Origin: Betaproteobacteria bacterium LSUCC0117
GTDB taxonomy: Bacteria > Pseudomonadota > Gammaproteobacteria > Burkholderiales > Burkholderiaceae_C
Length of the DNA stretch: 64,000 nt
NCBI GenBank assembly: GCA_030441535.1
Contig: JAUJFZ010000001.1
Span: 338,001-402,000, forward strand
Direction: 5' to 3'
In this document: in pieces, positions 43,580 to 52,661 of the stretch
Layout of the letters: the number at the start of each line of letters is the position of its first letter
How positions within the stretch are numbered: the stretch's first letter is position 1
Program-made: the position numbers and the translations under genes
Notes under the pieces: generated by a model
Seen by the model: the letters and a program-made list of their open reading frames with translations, nothing else
Told to the model about the DNA's origin: nothing
Databases searched by the model: none

Positions 43580-44062
43580 ATGGCAATCGAGGGTGTTTTT
43601 GAAAAAGGCTTCGTAACAACGAGCTATGACTCGATGGTCAACTGGGCCAAAACCGGTTCGCTGTGGCCCATGACGTTCGGCTTGGCTTGCTGCGCGGTCG
43701 AGATGATGCACGCTGGTGCCGCCCGCTATGACCTGGCGCGATTCGGCGCAGAGGTCTTCCGCGCCAGCCCACGTCAGTCCGACCTCATGATCGTCGCTGG
43801 CACGTTGTGCAACAAAATGGCGCCCGCGCTGCGCAAGGTCTACGACCAAATGTCCGAGCCGCGTTGGGTCATCTCAATGGGTTCATGCGCCAACGGTGGT
43901 GGTTATTACCACTACAGCTACTCGGTGGTGCGCGGTTGCGACCGCATCGTCCCCGTTGATATTTACGTTCCCGGATGTCCTCCCACAGCGGAAGCCCTGC
44001 TGTACGGCATCATCCAGCTGCAGGAAAAAATCCGCCGCACCAATACCATTGCGCGCGTCTAA
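43580..44062 (+). CDS. nuoB: NADH-quinone oxidoreductase subunit B
   Basis: A 160-residue peripheral subunit that holds the terminal [4Fe-4S] cluster N2. The ligands are in GLACCAVEMMH, SMGSCANGG and VPGCPPTAEAL. It hands electrons to quinone at the NuoD interface. It begins 66 bases after nuoA. Confidence 0.98.
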   Translation: MAIEGVFEKGFVTTSYDSMVNWAKTGSLWPMTFGLACCAVEMMHAGAARYDLARFGAEVFRASPRQSDLMIVAGTLCNKMAPALRKVYDQMSEPRWVISMGSCANGGGYYHYSYSVVRGCDRIVPVDIYVPGCPPTAEALLYGIIQLQEKIRRTNTIARV

Positions 44063-44086
44063 CGCGCCCATACGATCGATATTGTT

Positions 44087-44692
44087 ATGACATTGCCCGC
44101 TAGTCCCGACGCTTTAAAAGCCGCCCTTGAGTCTGTCTTGGGTGACCACGTCGCCCACATCACGCAAGCGCTTGGTGAAACCACGGTGACCGTCAAGGCC
44201 GCTGGCTACGCGCAAGCCGCTGCGTTGTTACGTGACGCACCCGGTTGCCAGTTCGAGCAACTTCTTGACCTTTGCGGTATCGATTACAGCGAGTACGGTC
44301 AGAGCGAGTATGAAGGTCCACGCTTTTGCGTTGCGCTGCAATTGCTGTCGATTTCACTCAACCAACGGGTACGCGTCAAGGTGTTCTGTCCTGACGATGA
44401 CTTCCCTATCATCGCGTCGGTTAACACTATTTGGAATTCAGCGAACTGGTATGAGCGTGAAGCATTCGACCTCTTCGGCATCATGTTCGAAGGGCACGAA
44501 GACTTGCGTCGCATCCTGACCGACTACGGCTTTATCGGACACCCATTCCGTAAAGATTTTCCGATTACTGGGCATGTTGAGATGCGCTATGACGCCGAGC
44601 AAAAGCGCGTGGTCTACCAGCCCGTCACGATTGAAAACCGCGAAATTACGCCGCGCATCATCCGTGAAGACAACTACGCCGGCTTGCAGTAA
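44087..44692 (+). CDS. nuoC: NADH-quinone oxidoreductase subunit C
   Basis: A 201-residue subunit of the peripheral arm (30 kDa class). The signature WYEREAFDLFGIMFEGHEDLRRI and the following YGFIGHPFRKDFP are diagnostic. It is separate from NuoD, unlike the fused NuoCD of E. coli. Confidence 0.97.
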   Translation: MTLPASPDALKAALESVLGDHVAHITQALGETTVTVKAAGYAQAAALLRDAPGCQFEQLLDLCGIDYSEYGQSEYEGPRFCVALQLLSISLNQRVRVKVFCPDDDFPIIASVNTIWNSANWYEREAFDLFGIMFEGHEDLRRILTDYGFIGHPFRKDFPITGHVEMRYDAEQKRVVYQPVTIENREITPRIIREDNYAGLQ

Positions 44693-44723
44693 GCAGTCGC
44701 CACACCTGTGAAGCAGACGACAA

Positions 44724-45977
44724 ATGGCTGAAATTAAAAACTACACCCTCAACTTTGGTCCGCAGCACCCTGCGGCTCACGGTGTATTACGCTTGGTCCT
44801 CGAGATGGACGGTGAGGTGGTACAACGCGCCGATCCCCATATTGGATTGCTGCATCGCGCCACAGAAAAGCTGGCCGAGACCAAGACCTACATCCAATCG
44901 CTGCCGTACATGGATCGTCTCGATTACGTTTCGATGATGTGTAACGAGCACGCCTACTGCCTGACCATCGAGCGCATGCTCGGCTTGGAAGTCCCCAAGC
45001 GCGCGCAATACATCCGTGTGATGTTTGCCGAGATCACGCGCCTGCTCAATCACCTCATGTGGTTGGGCGCGCACGCGCACGATTGCGGTGCGTCCACGAT
45101 CCTGATCTATACCTTCCGTGAGCGCGAGGCGCTCTTTGACATGTATGAAGCCGTTTCCGGCGCACGCATGCACGCGGCTTATTTCCGACCAGGCGGTGTT
45201 TACCGTGATTTGCCGGACAGCATGCCGCAATTCAAGGCCAGCAAGGTTCGCAATGCGCGCGGCGTTGCCGCCCTGAACGAAAACCGCCAAGGTTCGCTGC
45301 TCGATTTCATTGATGACTTCTGTACCAAGTTCCCAAATTATGTGGATGAGTACGAGACGCTGCTAACCGACAACCGAATTTGGAAACAGCGTACCGTCGG
45401 CGTGGGTGCGATCACGGCTGAGCGTGCACTGAACATGGGCTTTACGGGGCCCATGCTGCGTGGCTCCGGCATCGCTTGGGACCTGCGCAAGACACAGCCT
45501 TACGACGTCTATCCCGAAATGGATTTCGATGTTGCTATTGGTACCAACGGCGACAGCTACGACCGTTATGTTGTTCGCGTTGAAGAGATGCGTCAAAGCA
45601 ATCGCATCATCAAACAATGCGTTGACTGGTTGCGAGCCAACCCCGGTCCAGTCATCACCGACAACCACAAGGTGGCGTCGCCTGCCCGTGAGGCCATGAA
45701 GTCGAACATGGAGGAGTTGATCCACCATTTCAAACTCTTCACCGAAGGTTTCAAAGTGCCTGCTGGTGAGGCCTACGCTGCGGTTGAGCACCCGAAAGGT
45801 GAGTTTGGCATTTACATGGTGAGTGACGGCGCCAATAAGCCGTACCGCCTGAAAATTCGCGCCCCAGGTTTTGCCCATTTGGCAGGCCTGGATGAGTTGA
45901 CCCGTGGCCACATGTTGGCTGATGCGGTCGCCATCATCGGCACCATGGACATTGTGTTTGGAGAGATTGATCGATGA
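44724..45977 (+). CDS. nuoD: NADH-quinone oxidoreductase subunit D
   Basis: A 417-residue 49 kDa-class subunit forming the quinone cavity with NuoB. The N-terminal NFGPQHPAAHGVLRLVLE holds the conserved His near the quinone headgroup. The C-terminus ends DIVFGEIDR as usual. The stop overlaps the nuoE start as ATGA. Confidence 0.98.
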   Translation: MAEIKNYTLNFGPQHPAAHGVLRLVLEMDGEVVQRADPHIGLLHRATEKLAETKTYIQSLPYMDRLDYVSMMCNEHAYCLTIERMLGLEVPKRAQYIRVMFAEITRLLNHLMWLGAHAHDCGASTILIYTFREREALFDMYEAVSGARMHAAYFRPGGVYRDLPDSMPQFKASKVRNARGVAALNENRQGSLLDFIDDFCTKFPNYVDEYETLLTDNRIWKQRTVGVGAITAERALNMGFTGPMLRGSGIAWDLRKTQPYDVYPEMDFDVAIGTNGDSYDRYVVRVEEMRQSNRIIKQCVDWLRANPGPVITDNHKVASPAREAMKSNMEELIHHFKLFTEGFKVPAGEAYAAVEHPKGEFGIYMVSDGANKPYRLKIRAPGFAHLAGLDELTRGHMLADAVAIIGTMDIVFGEIDR

Positions 45978-46492
45978 TCTCTGAGTCAACCCGTGCGCGC
46001 TTCGACCGCGAAGTCGCGAAATACCCCGCTGATCAAAAGCGCTCTGCCGTGATGGCTTGTTTGTCTATTCTTCAAGACGAACAAGGTTGGGTGAGTGCCA
46101 ATGCAGAGGCCGCTGTGGCCGACTACCTTGGCATGGCCAAGATGGCGGTACACGAAGTCACGACCTTCTACAACATGTACAACCAACACCCCGTTGGCGT
46201 GTTCAAGTTGAACGTGTGTACCAACTTGCCTTGCCAGCTGCGCAGTGGTCAAAACGCGTTGCACTACCTAGAAACTAAGCTGGGCGTAAAGATGGGACAA
46301 ACCACCGCTGATGGTTTGTTCACCTTGCAGCAGTCCGAGTGTTTGGGCGCGTGTGCCGATGCACCGGTCATGTTGGTGAATGACCGCAACATGTGCAGCA
46401 ACATGAGCAATGAGCGTCTGGATCAAATGGTCGAGGCCTTGCGCGAGAAAGCCAAAGCAGCCCAAGTGGCGGGCAAAGGAGCACAGTCATGA
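45974..46492 (+). CDS. nuoE: NADH-quinone oxidoreductase subunit E
   Basis: A 172-residue thioredoxin-like subunit with a [2Fe-2S] cluster (N1a). The ligand Cys are in CTNLPCQL and ECLGACADAP. It is part of the NADH dehydrogenase module with NuoF and NuoG. Both ends overlap neighbours by 4 bases (ATGA). Confidence 0.97.
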   Translation: MISESTRARFDREVAKYPADQKRSAVMACLSILQDEQGWVSANAEAAVADYLGMAKMAVHEVTTFYNMYNQHPVGVFKLNVCTNLPCQLRSGQNALHYLETKLGVKMGQTTADGLFTLQQSECLGACADAPVMLVNDRNMCSNMSNERLDQMVEALREKAKAAQVAGKGAQS

Positions 46493-47877
46493 ACGCGGTC
46501 GTTGACAGCGGTTTGTTAGGTGGATTAGATCTCTCTGAAACCCTCAGCGGTTTCCGTGCCACAGGGCAAGAGACTTGTTTTCACGGTCGTCACATCAACC
46601 CCCAAATTTATGCCGATTTGACTGGCGCCAACTGGGGCTTGAAAGATTACGAGCAACGCGGTGGTTACGCTGCGCTGCGTAAGATTTTGGGTAAAGACGG
46701 CGGCCCGGGCATGACCCAAGATGAGGTCATTGCAACCGTTAAGGCTTCAGCCTTGCGTGGTCGCGGCGGCGCGGGTTTTCCGTCTGGCCTGAAGTGGAGC
46801 TTCATGCCCCGGCAGTTCCCCGGCCAAAAGTATTTGGTCTGCAACTCGGACGAGGGTGAGCCTGGTACGTGCAAAGACCGCGACATTCTGCAGTACAACC
46901 CGCACATCGTGATCGAAGGCATGGCCATTGCGGCATACGCCATGGGCATCACGGTCGGTTACAACTACATCCACGGCGAAATCTTTGCCACCTACGAGCG
47001 ATTCGAAGCTGCGCTCGATGAAGCGCGTGCAGCAGGCTACTTGGGCGACCAGATCATGGGGTCGGGCTTCAGCTTCCAGCTGCACGCCTTTCATGGTTTT
47101 GGCGCTTACATTTGCGGCGAAGAAACCGCGTTGCTCGAATCCCTTGAAGGCAAAAAAGGGCAACCCCGCTTCAAGCCGCCGTTCCCCGCGAGTTACGGCC
47201 TCTACGGCAAACCCACCACCATTAACAATACCGAAACTTTCGCGGCAGTCCCGTGGATTATTCGCAATGGCGGTGAGGCGTATTTGGCTTGTGGCAAGCC
47301 GAACAATGGTGGCACCAAGATTTTCTCAGTCAGTGGTGACGTGCAACGCCCCGGCAACTATGAGGTGCCATTGGGCACACCATTCGCCAAGCTCCTTGAG
47401 TTAGCGGGCGGTATGCGGCCTGGTCGCCAATTGAAGGCCGTCATTCCTGGTGGGTCATCGATGCCGGTGTTACCTGCTGACATCATGATGACCACCGACA
47501 TGGACTACGACTCCATCGCTAAAGCAGGATCCATGTTGGGTTCTGGCGCGGTCATCGTCATGGATGACACGCGCTGCATGGTGAAGAGTCTGTTGCGCCT
47601 GTCTTACTTTTACATGCATGAGAGCTGCGGCCAATGCACGCCCTGCCGTGAGGGTACGGGCTGGTTGTGGCGCATGGTGGAACGCATTGAAAACGGCCAA
47701 GGACGCGAAAGCGATTTAGATCAATTGAATCGCGTTGCAGATGGCATTCAGGGTCGCACGATATGTGCCCTCGGCGATGCGGCCGCAATGCCCGTTCGCG
47801 CCATGATCAAACATTTCCGTCACGAGTTTGAACACCACATCAAGCACAAAGCTTGCATGCCTGGTACGGGCGAGTGA
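46489..47877 (+). CDS. nuoF: NADH-quinone oxidoreductase subunit F
   Basis: A 462-residue subunit that binds NADH, FMN and a [4Fe-4S] cluster (N3). The FMN/NADH sites are seen in RGRGGAGFPSGLKWSF and GAYICGEETALLESLEG, and the cluster Cys in ESCGQCTPCREGTGW. The N-terminal tail of about 25 residues before LSGFRATGQETCFHG is longer than in E. coli. Confidence 0.98.
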   Translation: MNAVVDSGLLGGLDLSETLSGFRATGQETCFHGRHINPQIYADLTGANWGLKDYEQRGGYAALRKILGKDGGPGMTQDEVIATVKASALRGRGGAGFPSGLKWSFMPRQFPGQKYLVCNSDEGEPGTCKDRDILQYNPHIVIEGMAIAAYAMGITVGYNYIHGEIFATYERFEAALDEARAAGYLGDQIMGSGFSFQLHAFHGFGAYICGEETALLESLEGKKGQPRFKPPFPASYGLYGKPTTINNTETFAAVPWIIRNGGEAYLACGKPNNGGTKIFSVSGDVQRPGNYEVPLGTPFAKLLELAGGMRPGRQLKAVIPGGSSMPVLPADIMMTTDMDYDSIAKAGSMLGSGAVIVMDDTRCMVKSLLRLSYFYMHESCGQCTPCREGTGWLWRMVERIENGQGRESDLDQLNRVADGIQGRTICALGDAAAMPVRAMIKHFRHEFEHHIKHKACMPGTGE

Positions 47878-47894
47878 ACACAACAGGCAAACCC

Positions 47895-50024
47895 ATGGTT
47901 GAAATTGAATTAGACGGCAAAAAGGTTGAGGTTCCCGAGGGGAGCATGGTGATGCATGCCGCCGAAAAAGCCGGCACCTACATCCCTCATTTTTGCTACC
48001 ACAAGAAACTCTCGATCGCGGCCAACTGCCGTATGTGCTTGGTGGACGTTGAAAAGGCACCCAAAGCGATGCCCGCGTGTGCCACGCCCGTAGCGCAAGG
48101 CATGGTGGTTCACACCAAGACTGATAAAGCCATCAAGGCACAAAAATCCGTGATGGAGTTTTTGCTCATTAACCACCCGCTGGATTGCCCGATCTGTGAC
48201 CAGGGTGGCGAGTGCCAGTTGCAAGACCTGGCCGTTGGCTACGGTGACAGCAGTTCGCACTACGAAGAAGAAAAGCGCGTCGTCTTCCATAAAAACGTCG
48301 GACCGCTGATCTCCATGGAGGAGATGAGCCGTTGCATCCACTGCACCCGTTGCGTGCGCTTTGGCGAGGAAATCGCTGGCGACATGGAGTTGGGTATGTC
48401 CAACCGTGGCGAGCACGCAGAGATCGAAACCTTCTTGGGTGAGACCGTTGACTCAGAGCTGTCTGGCAACATGATTGACATTTGTCCGGTTGGTGCGCTG
48501 ACAAGCAAACCCTTCCGCTACAACGCACGCACGTGGGAGTTGTCACGTCGTAAGTCAGTTAGCCCGCATGACAGCACCGGTGCAAACCTGATCGTGCAAG
48601 TTAAAAACAACCGCGTGATGCGCGTTGTGCCCCTCGAAAACGAGGCCGTCAACGAGTGTTGGATTGCTGACCGTGATCGTTTCTCCTATGAAGCGCTGAA
48701 CAGCGAAGATCGCTTGACGGCACCCATGATCAAGCAAGACGGTCAGTGGCTGACCGTCGATTGGACAACTGCCTTGGAGTACGTGGCCAACGGATTGAAG
48801 CAAATCAAGGCCAATCACGGCGTAGACAGCCTCGGCTTGTTGGCCAGTCCACACAGCACCGTTGAAGAACTGTCTTTAGCAGCGACCCTCATGCGTGGTC
48901 TCGGCAGCGATAACATCGACCACCGCCTGCGTCATGCCGACTTCACGGCACACACCGGTGCGCGCTATTTGGGTATGCCAATTGCCGCCTTGAGTACGCT
49001 CAAGCACGCATTGGTTGTGGGTAGCCGCTTGCGTAAAGACCATCCCTTATTCGCCCAACGTATTCGTCAAGCCGCCCGTCGTGGTGCGAAAGTCGATGTG
49101 ATTGGTTCTAACCGCGAGTTCCACGGTGGTAACGATTGGGCATTGCCCGTGCGTCATTTCCTGAACGCTAGCGCCGATCAGTGGGGTGCATTGCTCGCCA
49201 GCGTCGCGGTTGCCGTCGCCGCTGAAAAAGGCGTGCAAGCGCCTGTTACCGGAACCGCAGATGCTGCGGCAAAAGCGATCGCAACGAATCTGTGCGCAGG
49301 CACTGATGCCGCGATACTGTTAGGCAATGCAGCCGCACACCATGTGGATGCATCCGCTTTGTTGTCCTTGGCGAATTGGATTGCCTCACACACCGGTTGT
49401 AAGGTTGGTTATCTCACCGAAGCCGCCAACACCGTGGGTGCGCAGCTGGTCAAAGCCCAACCCCAAACGAGTGGGCAGAATGCGGCCCAAATGTTGTCGG
49501 GCAGCTGTAAAGCGGTTGTGTTGCTGGGCTGTGAACCCGCTGCTGACAGTGCAGCAGGCGCGGCGGCAGTGGCTGCGTTGCAGCAGGCCGACATGGTCGT
49601 GTCCTTGAACGCCTTCAAGACCAACCTGGATGTGGCCGATGTTCTATTGCCCACCTCGCCCTTTACCGAAACGTCAGGGACGTTCGTCAACGCAGCGGGT
49701 CTTGCACAAAGTTTCCATGCCGTCGTGAAGCCTTTGGGAGAAACGCGTCCTGCATGGAAAGTGCTGCGGGTGCTCTGCAACTTGATGGGGATTCCCGGTA
49801 CCGATTTTGAAACCTCGCAGGATGTCTTGGCGGCGACCGGCTTAACGGTTGGCCAGGTCTCAGAGGCGCAGTTGAGTAACGCTTGCGATACACCTATCGA
49901 GTTCAAGGCGATAGCCCTTGATGCAGCGCCGAGTGTGGCCGGTATTTACCAATTGGACGGACTGGTGCGTCGCGCGCCTGCGTTGCAGCACACCGTTGAT
50001 GCCAAGCAGGAGGTGTTCGCATGA
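47895..50024 (+). CDS. nuoG: NADH-quinone oxidoreductase subunit G
   Basis: A 709-residue iron-sulfur subunit. The [2Fe-2S] site is in CYHKKLSIAANCRMC, the His-Cys [4Fe-4S] site in HPLDCPICDQGGECQLQD, and the next [4Fe-4S] site in CIHCTRCVRFGEE. The rest is a molybdopterin-oxidoreductase-like domain without cofactor. I chose ATG 47895 (MVEIELDGKKVEVPEG); a GTG at 47874 overlapping the nuoF stop as GTGA would add seven residues. Confidence 0.96.
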   Translation: MVEIELDGKKVEVPEGSMVMHAAEKAGTYIPHFCYHKKLSIAANCRMCLVDVEKAPKAMPACATPVAQGMVVHTKTDKAIKAQKSVMEFLLINHPLDCPICDQGGECQLQDLAVGYGDSSSHYEEEKRVVFHKNVGPLISMEEMSRCIHCTRCVRFGEEIAGDMELGMSNRGEHAEIETFLGETVDSELSGNMIDICPVGALTSKPFRYNARTWELSRRKSVSPHDSTGANLIVQVKNNRVMRVVPLENEAVNECWIADRDRFSYEALNSEDRLTAPMIKQDGQWLTVDWTTALEYVANGLKQIKANHGVDSLGLLASPHSTVEELSLAATLMRGLGSDNIDHRLRHADFTAHTGARYLGMPIAALSTLKHALVVGSRLRKDHPLFAQRIRQAARRGAKVDVIGSNREFHGGNDWALPVRHFLNASADQWGALLASVAVAVAAEKGVQAPVTGTADAAAKAIATNLCAGTDAAILLGNAAAHHVDASALLSLANWIASHTGCKVGYLTEAANTVGAQLVKAQPQTSGQNAAQMLSGSCKAVVLLGCEPAADSAAGAAAVAALQQADMVVSLNAFKTNLDVADVLLPTSPFTETSGTFVNAAGLAQSFHAVVKPLGETRPAWKVLRVLCNLMGIPGTDFETSQDVLAATGLTVGQVSEAQLSNACDTPIEFKAIALDAAPSVAGIYQLDGLVRRAPALQHTVDAKQEVFA

Positions 50025-51103
50025 TCGACACCATGTACAACGCAGGTCTGGGCTTGGTGTCGCAAGCTTGGTGGGCTGCTTTAGCGTGGCCTGTCTTGTG
50101 GTCACTGATCAAGATCGTGGCAGTGCTGGCGCCTCTGATGGGCGCGGTCGCGTACCTCACGCTGTGGGAACGTAAGTTGTTGGGCTGGATGCAGGTGCGT
50201 TTGGGCCCGAACCGCGTCGGACCCATGGGCTTGTTGCAGCCCATCGCCGATGCCGTGAAGTTGCTGACCAAAGAGTTGATCAATCCGACAGCGGCCAGCC
50301 AAGGCCTGTTTCGTTTGGGCCCTATCCTCGCCATCATGCCGGCATTGGGTGCGTGGGCGGCGGTGCCTTTTGGTCCGGATTTGGTGCTTGCCGACGTCAA
50401 CGCGGCGTTGCTCTTGATCATGGCGATTACCTCGATCGAGGTCTACGGCGTCATCATTGCAGGTTGGGCGTCTAACTCCAAGTACGCATTCTTGGGTGCT
50501 TTGCGTGCGTCAGCGCAAATGGTGAGTTACGAAATCGCCATGGGATTCTGTTTGGTGGTTGTCATCATGGTTTCGGGTAGCCTGAACCTGGGTGTCATTG
50601 TTGACGAGCAAGCCAAAGGCATGATGGCCGATATGGGCCTCAACTTCCTGTCATGGAATTGGTTGCCTTTGCTCCCCATCTTCTTCGTGTACCTGATCGC
50701 CGGCGTTGCTGAGACCAACCGTCACCCCTTCGACGTGGTTGAAGGCGAGGCCGAAATCGTAGCCGGTCACATGGTCGAGTACTCCGGTATGGGTTTCGCC
50801 GTCTTCTTCTTGGCCGAATACGCCAGCATGTGGTTGGTGTCGATCCTCGCCGTGCTGATGTTTTTGGGCGGCTGGTTGCCCCCATTCGACGCAGCTATCT
50901 TCAATTGGATTCCCGGTTGGATTTGGTTGGGTCTCAAAACCTTCTTTGTGGTCTCGTTGTTCATTTGGTTGCGTGCCACCTTCCCGCGCTTCCGTTACGA
51001 CCAAATCATGCGTTTGGGTTGGAAGATCTTCATTCCAGTGACCCTGGTCTGGTTGTTAGTGGTCGGTGGCTGGCTCATCTCGCCATGGAACATTTGGAAA
51101 TAA
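50021..51103 (+). CDS. nuoH: NADH-quinone oxidoreductase subunit H
   Basis: A 360-residue membrane subunit with about eight to nine spans that links the peripheral and membrane arms and forms part of the quinone entry. Signatures are YLTLWERKLLGWMQVRLGPN and AETNRHPFDVVEGEAEIVAG. Its start overlaps nuoG by 4 bases. Confidence 0.98.
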   Translation: MIDTMYNAGLGLVSQAWWAALAWPVLWSLIKIVAVLAPLMGAVAYLTLWERKLLGWMQVRLGPNRVGPMGLLQPIADAVKLLTKELINPTAASQGLFRLGPILAIMPALGAWAAVPFGPDLVLADVNAALLLIMAITSIEVYGVIIAGWASNSKYAFLGALRASAQMVSYEIAMGFCLVVVIMVSGSLNLGVIVDEQAKGMMADMGLNFLSWNWLPLLPIFFVYLIAGVAETNRHPFDVVEGEAEIVAGHMVEYSGMGFAVFFLAEYASMWLVSILAVLMFLGGWLPPFDAAIFNWIPGWIWLGLKTFFVVSLFIWLRATFPRFRYDQIMRLGWKIFIPVTLVWLLVVGGWLISPWNIWK

Positions 51104-51114
51104 GAGCGTAAGAC

Positions 51115-51648
51115 ATGTCTGTTTCAGTTTCCCCTAATCCCGCCGCCGTTGACCGTTCCGGTTTTTCGCTGCGTGACTTTTTGTCCAGCTTCATGCTTCT
51201 GGAGTTGTTCAAGGGTATGGCCCTCACAGGCAAGTACCTGTTCCGCCGCAAAGTCACCGTGCAGTTCCCGGAAGAGAAGACGCCCTTGAGTCCCCGTTTC
51301 CGTGGTCTACATGCCTTACGCCGCTATGAAAATGGCGAAGAGCGTTGCATCGCTTGCAAATTGTGTGAGGCCGTTTGTCCCGCCATGGCGATCACGATTG
51401 AGGCGGGTGTCCGCGAGGACGGCAGTCGCCGCACCACGCGTTACGACATCGACTTAACCAAGTGCATCTTCTGCGGTTTCTGCGAAGAGAGCTGCCCGGT
51501 TGACTCAATCGTTGAGACCCAAATTTTCGAATACCACGGTGAAAAGCGCGGTGACCTCTACTACACCAAGGAAATGTTGTTGGCAGTGGGCGACCACTAC
51601 GAACCACAAATCGCGGCTGCCAAGGCAGCGGATGCGAAATACCGCTGA
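51115..51648 (+). CDS. nuoI: NADH-quinone oxidoreductase subunit I
   Basis: A 177-residue subunit with two [4Fe-4S] clusters (N6a, N6b), with ligands in CIACKLCEAVCP and CIFCGFCEESCP. The N-terminal part binds the membrane arm. The first residues MSVSVSPNPAAVDRSGF form a short tail beyond the E. coli start. Confidence 0.97.
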   Translation: MSVSVSPNPAAVDRSGFSLRDFLSSFMLLELFKGMALTGKYLFRRKVTVQFPEEKTPLSPRFRGLHALRRYENGEERCIACKLCEAVCPAMAITIEAGVREDGSRRTTRYDIDLTKCIFCGFCEESCPVDSIVETQIFEYHGEKRGDLYYTKEMLLAVGDHYEPQIAAAKAADAKYR

Positions 51649-51690
51649 TCGAACTGATTCGTTCCCTGGACGACCTGAAAGAAACCCACC

Positions 51691-52323
51691 ATGGATGTGA
51701 CCTCCGTTTTGTTTTACGCGTTTAGCGCGATCTTGCTGTTCTCAGCCTTTAAGGTGGTGACGTCGAGAAACACCGTGCACGCCACCTTGTATCTCATGCT
51801 CGCTTTCTTCCAGGCGTCAATGGTTTGGATGTTGATGCGTGCCGAATTCTTGGCGATCACCCTGGTGCTGGTGTATTTGGGTGCCGTGATGGTGTTGTTC
51901 TTGTTTGTCGTGATGATGCTCGACATCGATACCGAAAGCATGCGTCAAGGCTTTTGGCGGCATTTGCCCCTGGCTGCTTTGGTGGGCGCCTTGATGGCGG
52001 GTGAAATTTCGATTGTCTTGATGGATGGTTTCTCGGCGATGCCGGCACCCGGTCCGGAAGCGGGCGCCGCGAACACGCTGGCACTGGGCATGTTGCTGTA
52101 CACCGAATACCTCTACCCCCTCGAGGTCGCGGCGGTCTTGCTGCTGGTCGCGATCATTGCCGCGATTGCACTGACGCTGCGTTCGCGCAAAGACACGCGC
52201 CATACCGTTGCCTCTGAGCAGGTCAAAGTACGTAAATCCGACCGCTTGCGTTTGGTCAAAATGGACGCCGTGGTACCAGCCGTAGCGGCTGTTGAAACCG
52301 AAGAAGGGCAGGGCTCTAAATGA
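51691..52323 (+). CDS. nuoJ: NADH-quinone oxidoreductase subunit J
   Basis: A 210-residue membrane subunit with five spans. VYLGAVMVLFLFVVMMLDID contains the pi-bulge helix TM3 typical of NuoJ. The C-terminal cytoplasmic tail is charged. The stop overlaps the nuoK start by 4 bases. Confidence 0.96.
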   Translation: MDVTSVLFYAFSAILLFSAFKVVTSRNTVHATLYLMLAFFQASMVWMLMRAEFLAITLVLVYLGAVMVLFLFVVMMLDIDTESMRQGFWRHLPLAALVGALMAGEISIVLMDGFSAMPAPGPEAGAANTLALGMLLYTEYLYPLEVAAVLLLVAIIAAIALTLRSRKDTRHTVASEQVKVRKSDRLRLVKMDAVVPAVAAVETEEGQGSK

Positions 52324-52640
52324 ATGCCGTCAGCGCGATTGGCTTAGGCCATTTCCTCTCACTGGGCGCAGCCCTATTTGCGCTCTCCATCATCGGTATC
52401 TTCTTGAACCGTAAAAACCTCATCGTTTTGTTAATGGCCATCGAGCTGATGTTGCTCGCTGTGAACACAAACTTTGTGGCCTTTTCCTACTACCTCAATG
52501 ACATGAACGGACAGGTCTTCGTGTTCTTCATCTTGACGGTGGCTGCCGCAGAATCGGCGATTGGTCTGGCGATTTTGGTGCTGTTGTTCCGTAACAAGTC
52601 GACGATCGATGTGCAAGAGCTCGATGCCCTCAAAGGCTGA
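52320..52640 (+). CDS. nuoK: NADH-quinone oxidoreductase subunit K
   Basis: A 106-residue subunit with three spans. The buried Glu residues of the proton path are in LMAIELMLLAVN and AAAESAIGLAI. It overlaps nuoJ by 4 bases and precedes nuoL by 21. Confidence 0.97.
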   Translation: MNAVSAIGLGHFLSLGAALFALSIIGIFLNRKNLIVLLMAIELMLLAVNTNFVAFSYYLNDMNGQVFVFFILTVAAAESAIGLAILVLLFRNKSTIDVQELDALKG

Positions 52641-52661
52641 GCCAGAAAAAGAAACTGACGT

